64,000 nt of DNA from Incurvaria masculella (lineage: Eukaryota > Arthropoda > Insecta > Lepidoptera > Incurvariidae), in the NCBI GenBank assembly GCA_946894095.1, contig OX335653.1, positions 8,127,001 through 8,191,000 of the forward strand, written 5' to 3'. Position 1 is the stretch's first letter, and every line of letters starts with the position of its first letter. The notes below the pieces were generated by a model, which was not told the DNA's origin, ran no database searches, and worked only from the letters and a program-made list of their open reading frames with translations. Made by a program: the position numbers and the translations under genes. Of the stretch, positions 44,318 through 54,759 are shown piece after piece.

Positions 44318-44780
44318 TTAAGGGCCTGGTACTAGCCAAATCGCAAAGTTAGACGAGGCACCCCAAGTAAACTAACTAAGTCTGACGATTAGAAGTGTCA
44401 TCCTTACAATATATGATTCCTTGTCTAGGAATCGAATGATTTTCGTTAATGTATGTTTCCTTTTTCTATACAAAATACATTGCGGAAACGGTGTCCATTT
44501 CCGAACTTTTTTGACTAAATGTAGAAATCTAAAAGCAAATCGAATTTTTTGTTTATGCATATATGCTGTTTTTGCTTATATCTAGAAATCGAATGACTTT
44601 CAGATTTCTAATGAGAAAAATCAACTTTTTTTATTTTTATTATTATTTATTTATTATTAACAATCCATTATCAGTCTGGAGTTCTATTTGGATTTGCTGA
44701 AGCGTTTCACTACATATTATTACATTTGTTAAAAAGTGCATTTGTATGGCGCGAGTAGTTAGCTAGTCCTAGCGCCTTAA
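44318..44780 (+). mobile_element. piggyBac-type MITE, copy 2 (TTAA-flanked)
   Basis: TTAA 44318-44321, start GGGCCTGGTACTAGCCAAATC; TTAA 44777-44780, inward-read end GGCGCTAGGACTAGCTAAC. The interior (TCGCAAAGTTAGACGAGGC, ACTAACTAAGTCTGACGATT, CATTGCGGAAACGGTGTCC, CAGTCTGGAGTTCTATTTGG) matches copy 1. It lacks the 90-bp block found in copy 1. Confidence 0.72.
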
Positions 44781-44784
44781 CTAG

Positions 44785-45740
44785 CCAGATCGTTGTCTGA
44801 AGGTGTCACTTCTACAGCGTGAACTGCACAAATTTTCACACTGCACAGATTTTTTTATAATCGTAGTAAAATCAAAATTGACTTAGCTCCTAAAATCTAA
44901 TAAAACTAAACCTAATGTTAGATAAATACAATACTTATTATACTACATTTCTTACAAAGCTGTAGTTCGTTGGTACAATTTGTTACGTTAACAGGTAAGT
45001 AAGTAAGGCGCTAGCTTGCCTTGACTTTTTGTAAACTCCATGCCTGTAGAACCTTTGAAAACATCTAAGTAAGTGGGGATTGGTAAAAGCAGTCAAGACT
45101 CACTTTTGTACGTTAAGCTCAAATATGGCCTACGCCACGTCTTCACATAAGAGGTGCCCCACGACGCCCATGGGCTTTCGAACTTTCACGGAGGCTGCGA
45201 AAACCATGCCAGCGGAGCAGGTGCTTCTTTACACCATGCTTGAAGTACTTTGGGGATTACAATCCAATTCCCATAGTTTACCGAGTGATTTATCTGTGGT
45301 TTCGTGCACCGCTACGCACAGCAAATTGTAAGAGTGCCTTTGCTTTGGTACGGAGGCGTTGCCAGCTCATCAGGCTGGCATTCCGAATGGCATCCGTCAA
45401 GAATTCATTATTGCCTCACCTAGACTCCATTGAAGCAAAGTGTAGGCACATCAGCTACATAAGAACCCGTAAAGGAGGAAACTTTTCAAACTCTTCAATA
45501 TCTTGGCTACGTCGGACATGAAGCACTTTTCAATGTCCTCCTGACATGAGGTTGGGTTAGGTAGATAGCTATTCACCAATGGTCAGTCGAACGGCGAGGC
45601 TTAGCAGAATTCTAAGTTTTTTTCTTTTCTACATTGTTCTTATACTCGTATTCTGAAGAATTGTTTGCATGGAGGTACCTATTTTTTTTCTTTACCGTTT
45701 TTTTTTTCAGAAGCGTCTTGGATTCTGATCAACCCTCTAA
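44785..45740. other. Intronic sequence, no gene
   Basis: Frames at 45080-45331 and 45240-45521 are short and without recognisable domains. A GC-richer, coding-like composition at 45110-45530 might reflect an old retroelement, but I could not identify one. Confidence 0.4.
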
Positions 45741-45745
45741 AAGAC

Positions 45746-46122
45746 TAAGCTTGATTTTCACCAAGTGCTGACCTTTTTTTTATTGACACTTATAGGGCCT
45801 CTATTACTAAAGTGCTGATTATCTTGTACTGGTATCGATTGCAAGATGGTGATAAATGCCCTTCATTGTACGGATTAAGCTAATTAGTACTTAAGCTAAA
45901 GTAAACTCACTTTACTTACTAAAGTAAGTAACGTACGTAAGCTAATTAGTACCCTAACCCTGAATTTCACCAAGTGCTAATTATTCTTATTCGACAATTA
46001 AAGAGCCTTTATTACTAAAGTGCTGATTATCTCGTACTGATATGGATTACAAGCTAGTAAGCAAGGTCCTTCATTGTGACGATAAAGGTAATCAGCAGAT
46101 GGTGAAACAGACCCTAAGGCTA
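45746..46122. mobile_element. CACCAAGTGCTGATT foldback MITE cluster 1
   Basis: Family hallmarks: ends of the type TAAGC(C)TGGTTTTCACCAAG and TGCTGATTTATTTTAAT in inverted orientation at both termini, with interior AAGGGCCTTTATTACTAAAG, TGCTGATTATCTTGTACTGG and CGATTGCAAG. Here two diverged copies adjoin, separated by an AAGCTAATTAGTAC-containing stretch with a palindromic ACTTTACTTACTAAAGTAAGT. Other clusters are at 53493-53800 and 60888-61258. Confidence 0.65.
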
Positions 46123-46144
46123 AGAAGAAGAAGGTATTATAAAA

Positions 46145-46852
46145 ATGAAAGCACGCCGCCTACTAAATTTACAATGCATGATTTTTAAAATTATACACAA
46201 CAGATCACCGGAATATCTATACAATAAGTTAAAATGGACTAAAGAAACACACAAACATGACACAAGGGCTCAATGCTTTCCACTCCAGATTCCACGACAC
46301 TTCTCTGCTTTGTTCAGAGGCAGTTTCAAATATGCGGCATCCAAATGCTGGAATGACATTCCACCGCCTATAAGGGCAAAAGAAGGCATTACAGCGTTTA
46401 GAACTGCGTGTAAGAAACTGTTACTAGAGCAGCAAAGAAGGAATAGTAAAATCTGAGTGGATCAGCTTATAAAGCATATTTAATAGAATTAATTTTATTA
46501 TCTTACCTAACAAATTACTAATGTATATATATTATCGCCAAACAAAAAATAAACATATTATAGCATTTATTATAAGCATTATATTACAGCATACACACAC
46601 CCTCACACACCATCACACACCCTCTCACACCCTCACACACCCTCCCACCACTTCACACATAGGTCCTAGCTGAAAAACAGCAGCCTGTATAGTTCGACTA
46701 GCAAGGCAAGCTGAGCTAGCGCCATTTGGCATACAACACGACGAACTATCCACACTGTTGACAAGTCTTCATTTAAATAAATATGTTAATATAGTAAGTT
46801 ATGTTGTATGAACCAATAAAGATTTTGAGTTTGAGTTTGAGTTTGAGTTTGA
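46145..46852 (+). mobile_element. 5'-truncated LINE: ORF2 C-terminus, 3' UTR and (TTTGAG)n tail
   Basis: The 103-codon frame at 46145-46456 ends a non-LTR retrotransposon polyprotein, with motifs such as FKIIHNRSPEYL and the terminal CWNDIPPPIR...FRTACKKLLL (W-N-x-(I/L)-P ... F-x-x-x-x-K-K-x-L pattern). A 3' UTR follows with a CACACACCCT-rich low-complexity block (46594-46662), AATAAAG at 46815, and a terminal TTTGAG tandem repeat (46825-46851), the usual ending of jockey/CR1-type elements. The ORF tail has no internal stop, so the insertion is fairly young. Confidence 0.75.
46594..46662. repeat. CACACACCCT low-complexity tract in the LINE 3' UTR
   Basis: Imperfect repeats of ACACACCCTC with variant units. 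It may vary in length between individuals. Confidence 0.75.
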
Positions 46853-47229
46853 CTAATTTAAGTTTAAATTAAAAAAAAGATCCAATTTATTTACGAGTAT
46901 GATGAGAGACTCAACACCGTAGTAATGTAGTAATGTAGACTATTGTCATAGTTTTTGCAGTGCACACTTACCTGCTGGAGAACGAAACGCTCTGACATTC
47001 CACACGAGTGCATGTAATTTGGTGCATTACCCTATTTTGCGTACCGTATAAGGTTTGATTGAACAACGAAATTGCTATAATTTAACCGCAATTTCATCTG
47101 TTAAGAGCTATTCGCCCGAGCAAACAGCTACACTTAGCAAAGTTTAAGTTTGCACCCACACCACTACACTACCTGGATAAAAGTACAAAGTGTTTGGTTG
47201 AACATATTACCTGAAAGGACGTGTGCTTC

Positions 47230-47535
47230 GTAAAGGTCAGGTCTTTGTGCGCGTAACCGAAGAGCACGTATGAAGAGTTGCTTGCCTGCGAAAGAATCGA
47301 AGTATTCTGTGGCTGCCTAAACAGCGCTCTATCTGTTTCATCGGAGATACCGCATGATTTTATGTACACACCACAGCGTAGCAAGAGAACTTGACTTTCA
47401 TGCGACAGGTCTGGGTTTAAATCCTTGTTGCGGTCATGCGACACTTTCTGGGATGGTCCTGGCATGGCACCTAATTCCTTCGGGAATGTGGTGTATTGGG
47501 CTAATATTATAGCCACCCATTACGGGTTCCATAAA
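47230..47535 (+). repeat. SINE-like element, most complete copy
   Basis: Ordered blocks: GTAACCGAAGAGCACGTATG..GCTTGCC (relatives at 8745 and 62299), then a B-box-like GGTCTGGGTTTAAATCC (47408-47424), then GGTCCTGGCATGGCACC and GGGCTAATATTATAGCC ending in CCATAAAA. The later blocks match 11499, 17895 and 50279. A pol III-type promoter with a conserved body and A-rich end indicates a SINE. The 115-codon frame on the opposite strand is a shadow. Confidence 0.55.
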
Positions 47536-47648
47536 AAACCTTGAGAAAAAAAAGATGTTTAAATTAAACGAAAATCGTGTCACCGCACCCGAAAATCGTG
47601 TAAAAAGGGACAGTCAAAAATAATGGCACCAGTAACGTTGAGCTGCAC

Positions 47649-47706
47649 GTAGCCTAGTGGTGAGGGGACTTGCCTAGCATACCAGAGGCCTGGCTTCAAA
47701 TCTGAC
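47649..47706 (+). repeat. tRNA-derived SINE head
   Basis: GTAGCCTAGTGGTGAGG (A box) and GGCTTCAAATCTG (B box), separated by about 30 nt as in tRNA genes, but without paired arms for a real tRNA. Confidence 0.5.
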
Positions 47707-47709
47707 AAA

Positions 47710-48580
47710 TGCAACTATATCAGATATATAGTGTCAAATGCTATATGATTCATATTACTAGACAAGTTTTTTTTGGCTGAAGTATCCTTTCTTTATGTCT
47801 AAATTAAACTTAACACTAAAACTCTATCTAAATCTACCAAACATGCTTTCACTAGATCATGGTAGCTATCGCAACCGAATGGTTGTTCTGATAACACTTA
47901 ATTTGGTCGAGTCTACTAAATCTGTGCTAATGGAATTAGATGACATTTAACCAAAATATGGTTGTCATCTTTTTTCCCCGTGTATGAATGAACTAGGTAT
48001 TTGGTTAGACGTACCAGTTTTGGATGGTTTTTGGTTTACTAAAGGTAGGGTGCAATTTTTTTTCCTATAAGTAGGGTGCAAAAATACAGTTTATTACATT
48101 ATTGGTAAACCCAACCGAACCTGCAACACATTGTCAACTATTCTTTATCCTAAGAATTTATTAGTAGATAGTGGTTTTTTTTACTGTAACCTGATTGCCA
48201 GCAACGACGAGCAAATTTTAAGCGTTCTCTCGGTTCGTAAATCCTTCAAGTCTCAATATAACAGACAGCTTATTATTAATTAAATGCAAAACAATTTGAA
48301 ATATTCCATCGAAAGGAAAGATAACAATACCAAGTAGTGGCCACTCAAACCCGTTTTGAATATGGTACCATCAGCGAATCAAATATTTTACAACTAACAT
48401 TTAAATTGCTACAATCATGTTTAGTTTACATACATTTTAATAATATAATTTAAATATATATATAATAATATTCATAACATAATTAACTGTGATAACTATT
48501 TCATTAAATTTCGAATATTTACCTGTATTAACTTCCACGGATTTAGTGTAAGCCTTCCATGCATGCAATATTTAGTTTAA
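47710..48580. other. AT-rich intronic sequence, no gene
   Basis: A GTAGGGTGCAA motif is repeated at about 48048 and 48069. No gene or clear element. Confidence 0.45.
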
Positions 48581-48583
48581 TGG

Positions 48584-48984
48584 TTTTTTAGGGTTCCGTA
48601 CCCAAAGGGTGAGAACGGAACCCTATTACTAAGCCTCCGCTGTCCATCCGTCCGTCCGTCCGCCCGTCCGTCCGTCCGTCCGTCCGTCCATCCGTCCGTC
48701 CGTCCGTCCATCCGTCCGTCCGCCCGTCCGTCCGTCCGTCCGTCCGTCCGTCCGTCCGTCCATCCGTCCGTCCGTCCGTCCATCCGTCTGTCACAGGGCT
48801 GTATGTCATGAACCGTAATAGGTAGGCAGCTGAAATTTTCACAGAGTATATATTTATTTTGCCGCTATAACAACAAATAAAATAAAAAAATAAAAATTAA
48901 AGCGGGGGAACGTGATGTTTTATGTTAAATATTATACGATTGAACGGAACCCTTCGTATGCGAGTCCGACTCGCACTTGGCTGG
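48584..48984 (-). mobile_element. TCCG-array element, copy C (longest impure array)
   Basis: A complete copy in reverse orientation with a 150-bp array (48643-48795) of TCCG units interrupted at regular intervals by CATC and CGCC variants, and the palindrome near 48959-48977. The long array creates long Asp-Gly-Arg-Thr-type open frames that are not genes. Confidence 0.78.
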
Positions 48985-49177
48985 TTTTATTGCTATCACG
49001 CAGCAACGGAGCATCATCGGCTTGTTTTTGTTTATATTGCTTTCGGCAGATAGCACTTATTTAAATGTAATAGATTTGTCTCTAAATTAATGTTACTTGA
49101 GTGATATCGGTATACTAACACAGAATACGTCAATATTTGTATTCGTAGGTTCTTTTTAGGGTCCCGTCATAAAATAA

Positions 49178-49533
49178 CCGGCCAAGTGCGACTCGGAGTT
49201 GCACAGGAATGGCTCCATACCATCGTACAAAATAAAAAAATGACTTTTTTGTTTAATGTTTGTGTATTGTTTTTAAATTTTACCCATTTGTTGTTATAGT
49301 GGCAAAATAAATACACACTCGGTCACAGGGCCGTATCTCGTGAACCGTAAGAGGTAGGAAGCTGATTTTTTCACAGAGTGTGTATTTATTTTGCCGCAAT
49401 AACAACTAATAGCTAAATTAAATTTTAAAAAAATAGGGGGGGGCCCCATACAAAAACCGTGATTTTTTGTGTTAAATCTTGTACGATGGCACGGAACCCT
49501 TCATGTGCGAGTCCGACTCGCACTTGGCCGGTT
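49178..49533. mobile_element. Head-to-head pair of truncated TCCG-array elements
   Basis: The left half (49178-49322, forward) runs from CCGGCCAAG to the AAATAAATACACACTC block. The right half (49323-49533, reverse) starts TCACAGGGCCGTATCTCG and ends at CACTTGGCCGG. Both lack the array and the terminal hairpin, and they meet near 49322, giving an inverted repeat whose arms end in the palindrome at 49186-49204. Confidence 0.7.
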
Positions 49534-50278
49534 TCTTTAACATTTCCTACTCTGTTCCCTAATTTATATGGACATAATCGATGGAGAAGAAAAAATCATC
49601 TACTAATAAAATGCAAACATTTCTGAAAAAAATATTAATTAATTAGTAGTTTAAAATAAACTAAATTATTCCATTACTAATAACTTACCTTTCGAATCAG
49701 GCAGAATCATTTTGATAAAATTTTAACAAAGAGATCTTTTGCCGACGGTCCGTCTGTATCTACAAACTCTGTGAAAGATAATGTTATTTAAGATGAGATC
49801 AATTTTATATTGAGATTTATTTTGTGGAGATGTTTTATGGCGTGCTTATTTGTCTGCCCATAAATTTATCTCTAATATCGCAAGATCGAACCGCAACCAA
49901 ATATTATATGGTCTATAGGTGTCTAAACGCTCGGCACACCAGTTGGAAATGGATTCTTATCAGAACTTCATTTTGTTTTCTTTAATTAAGTTTTACTTGT
50001 TATTCTTATCTTGAGTTTATTCCTTAAAAAACATTGAGAGAATAACCCAATTTTTTGCAGTTATCTTCTCACCTGCGTCGTCCTCCGTGTTCGATCTGCG
50101 AGGTAAAGCAACACTGGGAGCGGTCGGGTTCTAGATTTCATGTGAATCTGTAGGCCTCCTTTCTCACTTATAGTGGTAGGGATATTTCCTACCCGGTTCG
50201 GTACCATCGTGTTGAATTATATATGGCAATGCATATTTCCTTGTTTGAATGGAGTTTGAAATAGCCGTGCAATATAAA

Positions 50279-50345
50279 GGAGGTCCTGGCATGGCACCTA
50301 GTTTCCATGTGGCCGCGTTGGATATATATACATACATCAGGTGTG
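50279..50345 (+). repeat. SINE-like fragment, short copy
   Basis: GGTCCTGGCATGGCACCTAG is shared with the 47453 copy, and similarity fades after about 30 bp. Confidence 0.45.
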
Positions 50346-50631
50346 GTATTAGCAATGCATTTCCAGTTCCAACAAAATAATGATCAATAAAATCGATTCA
50401 TACTCGAATAGGTCTAGGTAATAGTTGCTCAAGTAATGCTCAAGTAATTTTCTGTAATATAATTTTAATTTAAAAATATTAATCAAACATTTAAATTCTA
50501 TATTGAAATCTTTGACGAAGGCTATTTTTTTCTCGAACTTTTATAACTAACTGAACTAAGTCTACACATATCATGTATTTTCTTTTGACGTATCCAAGTG
50601 TGCATAGTCACCATAAGGAAAAACGAAATAA

Positions 50632-50656
50632 AACAAAACAAAACAAAACAAAACAA
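50632..50656. repeat. (AAAAC)n microsatellite
   Basis: About five perfect AAAAC units. Confidence 0.85.
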
Positions 50657-50659
50657 TAG

Positions 50660-51020
50660 TTTATATTGTAATGAATGGAACACTATTAAAATTTAATTCA
50701 ATGTATAGGTACACAATCAAATATTTGTATTTGTCTGCTAGTCAATTCAGTCGTCAAATAGGTTGACAGAATACTAAAAATAGCACCAAATTAAGTAAGT
50801 CGGTATCTGTTCAACTGAACAACCATGGTTTTATCTTCAAATTGTTAACTAAACGTGATCCCAAATCAATTCATAATTTTTACAGCAAAAAGTTCAACAT
50901 TCTCTTCCAACTGTACTGAAAATACGAAAGCCAACACTCGCAGCTTATAATTTATGCCTTTCGCCGTGGTCATGGGGAGGCAAGAAAAAAAAGCTGAGAA
51001 ATATCATAAAATTATGTTCG
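50660..51020. other. Intronic sequence, no gene
   Basis: Nothing supportable seen. Confidence 0.45.
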
Positions 51021-51024
51021 AACC

Positions 51025-51740
51025 GTCTAATGAGACCACCCGGTCGTACGAGCAGCCAACGCGCCGCAATCGCCGTGAACCCGTTCATCATTCCCACTGG
51101 CAACACTGCGAGCGCCTCCTTTCGGCCGCCTTCCATTCGATATTCAAATTATTTATGTGGCCGTTACACGTGTACTGCTGTGCCATTTGAGTTAGTATGT
51201 TTGTTCGGAAAGTGACTGTTTTGACAGCTGGCAATACAGCATTAATCTTTTAAAGCATTTCTAATACATTTTTAGATATCCCATAAAATACTCATTAGAA
51301 TCTCACTTACATTTCGTATAGTTTTGATAATCCTTCAATTAGATGGTGTACAAAACTACACACCAGGCTTTCACTTTCCGGCGACAGTCAACCGGGCGGC
51401 GCGCGGCCCGCGCGCGAATGAAGTCACCGAACCTCCCAAACTTTGTAAACAAACGTTCCCCTAGCTGCGGCAACACTAGCGCTCCCTCTCCGCGCGGCAG
51501 AAGCCTTAAACACTTAAAAAGCTCCATAGATGGCAGTAAAATAGTCGTTGTAGCGCTTCAAGCGGCCACTAGTGTCGGCATCTAGCGGGGAGTAACCGAA
51601 CTTTTATGGCACGTTTATTGAAGAGGGCTCTTCGGCAGCTCGTAAACGATTTTATGAGCTCTAACGAACCCGTGGAGCGTCGGCGCCCGAGACCGGCGCG
51701 TGGGTACCTACCGCAGCCTTTATGTGCGATTCAGGTGCTA
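51025..51740. promoter_or_regulatory. Composite GC-rich region, strong candidate enhancer
   Basis: Two CpG-rich blocks (51025-51150 and 51365-51720) flank an AT-rich spacer. Each block holds one GGCAACACT motif (51099-51107 and 51469-51477) followed within 10 bp by a GAGCGC/AGCGCTC string. From 51603 there is a TTTATGGC, then an inverted pair AGCTCGTAAA/TTTATGAGCT (51637-51660), giving three TTTAYG posterior-Hox or Caudal-type cores within 60 bp. Overlapping frames of 60-80 codons are shadows. Function is inferred from motif clustering only. Confidence 0.4.
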
Positions 51741-51749
51741 TTGGATGGC

Positions 51750-52480
51750 GTGCTTTAGCTGAGTGTTATTTGACTTTATTATTGGGGTTTGTTTATGTGA
51801 TTACTGTTTAGCGGGATTCAGTGTGCCGTGGGTACATTGCATGATATTTGATTTTATTAGATGTTTTTGAATATTTAGTGGCTCGTATTTACTTACCGAC
51901 CTTTTTTACTTGCTAGATTGTTAACATGTCTGCATGTAGGCGTTATCAAGTATGTACCTCCTGACATAGAGAAGGTATCCACGTTTTTATTTGAAATATT
52001 AAAAACTTATTTAATTCTAATTATTTCTTCATTAATACAATTTAAAGATAAATATATAATATATTGATAAAAACGTTTATCATATTGTTACATAAATCAC
52101 AATCCGTCATGCCTAAGTTACTTTTTCATGTTGTTAAACACACGTAAGTTAAATATACAGGTTGTTCGGCTCATCAACCGATACATTTGTTTTCAGGTTA
52201 TTGGAACATTTGCAAGGATTTGAGCTCTCAAACCTTTGGTCATGTGGTTTCGAGACACAATTGTATCCTTTATATTTGAAAATTACTGAAATTATTTTAA
52301 CTCATTCATTTACTATTGCATCAGCACGCAGTAAAATGTATTGCATTTTACGATGTACCCTTGTCATATAAAATATTATTTGATGAAGTTTTTTATCTGG
52401 AAAGGATTGCTGACCTCCAAAAGTCAGATAAGTAAAAATATGTCAGAATCATAATTTATTGATTCATAAGAAAAACTAAA
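51750..52480. other. AT-rich intronic sequence, no gene
   Basis: Nothing supportable seen; the 69-codon frame at 52162-52371 has no features. Confidence 0.5.
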
Positions 52481-52483
52481 CGC

Positions 52484-52826
52484 AATCGAGATCTTCGTTT
52501 TATTTTAAAAAGTTCGCCAGTTTACGCCCTTTCAAATGGTATACCCATTCACTAGTATACCTCATGTTATATTCACTATGTAGCCAAAATTAGGGAAAAT
52601 ATTTCGTGGTTTGGATAATATTGATTTCGGAACATTTTTAAATTTACAACATGTAACGGTCGCGCGTTAAATTCTTCCTTCTTCAACTTTCAAGCTTTCA
52701 TTGTTAACGTTTAGAATCTTGCAAGTTTTCCCCTAATTTTGGCCACATAGTGACTGAATTCTTTGACCGTTGAAAAGGGCGTAAACTAGCTAACTTTTTA
52801 AAAGAAAATGAAGGTCTTAATTACTG
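52484..52826. mobile_element. Foldback MITE with ~110-bp inverted arms
   Basis: The left arm contains TTTTAAAAAGTTCGCCAG, TTTACGCCCTTTCAAATGG and CACTATGTAGCCAAAATTAGG. The right arm, read in reverse complement, contains TTTTAAAAAGTTAGCTAG, TTTACGCCCTTTTCAACGG and CACTATGTGGCCAAAATTAGG. The order and spacing agree across about 110 bp, with a 120-bp centre. No coding capacity. Confidence 0.7.
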
Positions 52827-52830
52827 TAAG

Positions 52831-52911
52831 TTTTTTCAGTTCCGTGCCCAAAGGGTGCCAACGGAACCCTATTACTAAGCCTCCGTTGTCCGTCCTTCCA
52901 TCCGTCCGTCC
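52831..52911 (-). mobile_element. TCCG-array element, truncated copy
   Basis: Only the terminal hairpin (CAGTTCCGTGCCCAAAGGG...CGGAACCC), TATTACTAAGCCTCCG and a few TCC(G/T) units remain. It directly abuts the foldback MITE ending at 52826. Confidence 0.7.
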
Positions 52912-53427
52912 TATGATTAACTTCATCAAATGATATTTTTTTCTATAACAAGGATAACCTACATCGCAAAATACAATAAATTGTATTTAGTGCTGATAAA
53001 ATCAGAAACCAAAAAACTCGATACCACGTCATATTTGACAAAAAATATTGTTGGTCAAAATGAAAATGCAAATGACTCAACATACCTGCAAAAAAAAAGT
53101 GTCTGTAGAAGTGCCGATCAGCCTATACAAATCTACTTTTTCAGGTGAGGGAGGGACGTACATAAATAGGTTCAAAACTGATAGTGGATCGTTAGGGTTA
53201 TGTTCTGGCACAGAATGCGCATTAAAACTAATCACATTTGTCACTGATTTATGCCGAGTTTCCCCCGAACTGCGCCGTAAAAAGGGCAAATGATAAATAT
53301 AAGATCCGATTCAAATTTGTAGAAGATGTTATCAGGGACGACATTTTGAATGCCTTAGCGTAGGAGATATATTATGTGTTCTCGTATCCCTGAGTTTCTC
53401 CTAATATTTTGCTTGCTCTACTAGGTG

Positions 53428-53460
53428 TTGGCACCCTTTGGGTGCGGAATCCTTAAAAAA
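53428..53460 (+). mobile_element. Terminal hairpin remnant of a TCCG-array element
   Basis: GGCACCCTTTGGGTGCGGAAT with CCTTAAAAAA matches the 3' terminus of the family in forward orientation; nothing else of that copy remains. Confidence 0.55.
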
Positions 53461-53492
53461 ACGGGTATTCCGATATTAGTTGACACACATAG

Positions 53493-53800
53493 GTGGGGTT
53501 TCACCAAGTGCTAATTAATCTTAATCGACACTTTAAGGACATTTAGGGCCTTTTTTACCTACTATTGATTAGCTTAATCGCCACATATTAAGGGCCTTTC
53601 TTAGCAGCTTGCTTGCAATATCGGTGTAAGACAATCAGCACTTTAGTAATAAAGGCCCTTTAAGTGTCAATTAAAATAAACCAGCAATTGGATACAAACC
53701 AGGTTTAACATGACTAAAGTGCTATAATTATCTTGTACTGGTATTGATTGAAAGATTGTAAGGAAGGCCCTTTAGTAAAATGTTATGTGCCGATTAGGCG
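53493..53800. mobile_element. CACCAAGTGCT foldback MITE cluster 2
   Basis: GGGGTTTCACCAAGTGCTAAT, TTAATCGCCACATATTAAGG, GGGCCTTTCTTAGCAGCTTG, ATCAGCACTTTAGTAATAAAG and AACCAGGTTT place this in the same family as 45746 and 60888. Two overlapping partial copies seem to be present. Confidence 0.62.
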
Positions 53801-53959
53801 CGTTGTGAAAAGAGCCCTTTTCATTGTAAGAGAGGTTTTCAAATTATTTCTAACAAATGTTTGTACCGGGAGAGTATTTTTTAGATGATCGCGGGACCTA
53901 CTTATTCACTCTTGCATTTCTGCCTAAAATATCAACACCACCAAAGGACTCAGTAATCA

Positions 53960-54260
53960 AAATCTTTCTGTTGGATTACACATTTGTTCCCAGTTAGCCA
54001 CAAGACGCCACGGTAGGTTTGCCCGTTTAGTATTTTCGAGGTGTGGCATCGACTGTGCCTCATCCTTACAGATCTGCTTCGTAATATATTTGATTTCAGA
54101 GGTATTTTTTTCTCGTTTTACCCGAGTCCGGACATGATGCATGGCCGGGGCACGTAGGCGAGATTTACGGCGTGTTGCCAGTGTCGGGTGTTGTCTTACC
54201 GGCAGCGGGCTGGCAACATTGCCACGGAACAAGTAATCGGTGGCGTACCTACCTTCTTTA
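53960..54260. other. GC-richer patch, unidentified
   Basis: Contains TTGCCAGTGTCGGG and CTGGCAACATTGCC (54211-54224, itself near-palindromic). The 91-codon frame on the - strand has no domain features, so no gene is called. Confidence 0.35.
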
Positions 54261-54626
54261 CTTACTTACTGCGCTTGATTATAATTCGTTAGTATTTTAA
54301 AATGGTTATTCTTCTAATACAATTTTGTTGATAGACAATCTTAAAATAACATGGGAACGATAAAATGTTTTTATTTGTGGTACAAAACATGTTCAGTTTA
54401 GAGTACAGAATCACCCCCTTTTGGAAGTTACTATTTGTACACCGTATATGCTAATCCAAGAAACTAAGTTAGATGCACTTATTTATAAATCAATCCTATC
54501 TAATTTACCAACACATCCGTTTTAATTTCACTGCATGAGTTGTACCCTGCTCCGAACCCTGATAAAGAATATTCGGCTTTCCACCCGTGTTAATTTTCAT
54601 TAGTATTTGTTTGATATCAGTTTTCT

Positions 54627-54755
54627 AACCCCTGATTTCACCACCTCTAGCTACCTTAAATCCGATAGTTAACTTTCAGTTACATTGCATTTTTGTATGA
54701 TGTAACCGAAAGATAACTTTGGGATTTTAGTAACTGGAGGTGGTGGAACCGGGCG
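54627..54755. mobile_element. Small foldback MITE (CCCTGATTTCACCACCTC type)
   Basis: The left part CCTGATTTCACCACCTC, AGCTACCTTAAATCC, TAACTTTCAGTTACA pairs with the right part TGTAACCGAAAGATAACTTTG, GGATTTTAGTAACTGGAGGT, GGTGGAACCGGG. The imperfect arms are about 55 bp. Confidence 0.6.
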
Positions 54756-54759
54756 TAAG

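Noticed and set aside
48643..48795. CRISPR-like or satellite array
   Set aside because: It is a 4-bp microsatellite inside a mobile element, with no spacers, in a eukaryotic genome.
48577..48842. Asp-Gly-Arg-Thr repeat proteins (also at 57813-58049 and 58197-58512)
   Set aside because: Translations of the (TCCG)n array of a non-coding mobile element. A 4-bp unit keeps three frames open without any gene.
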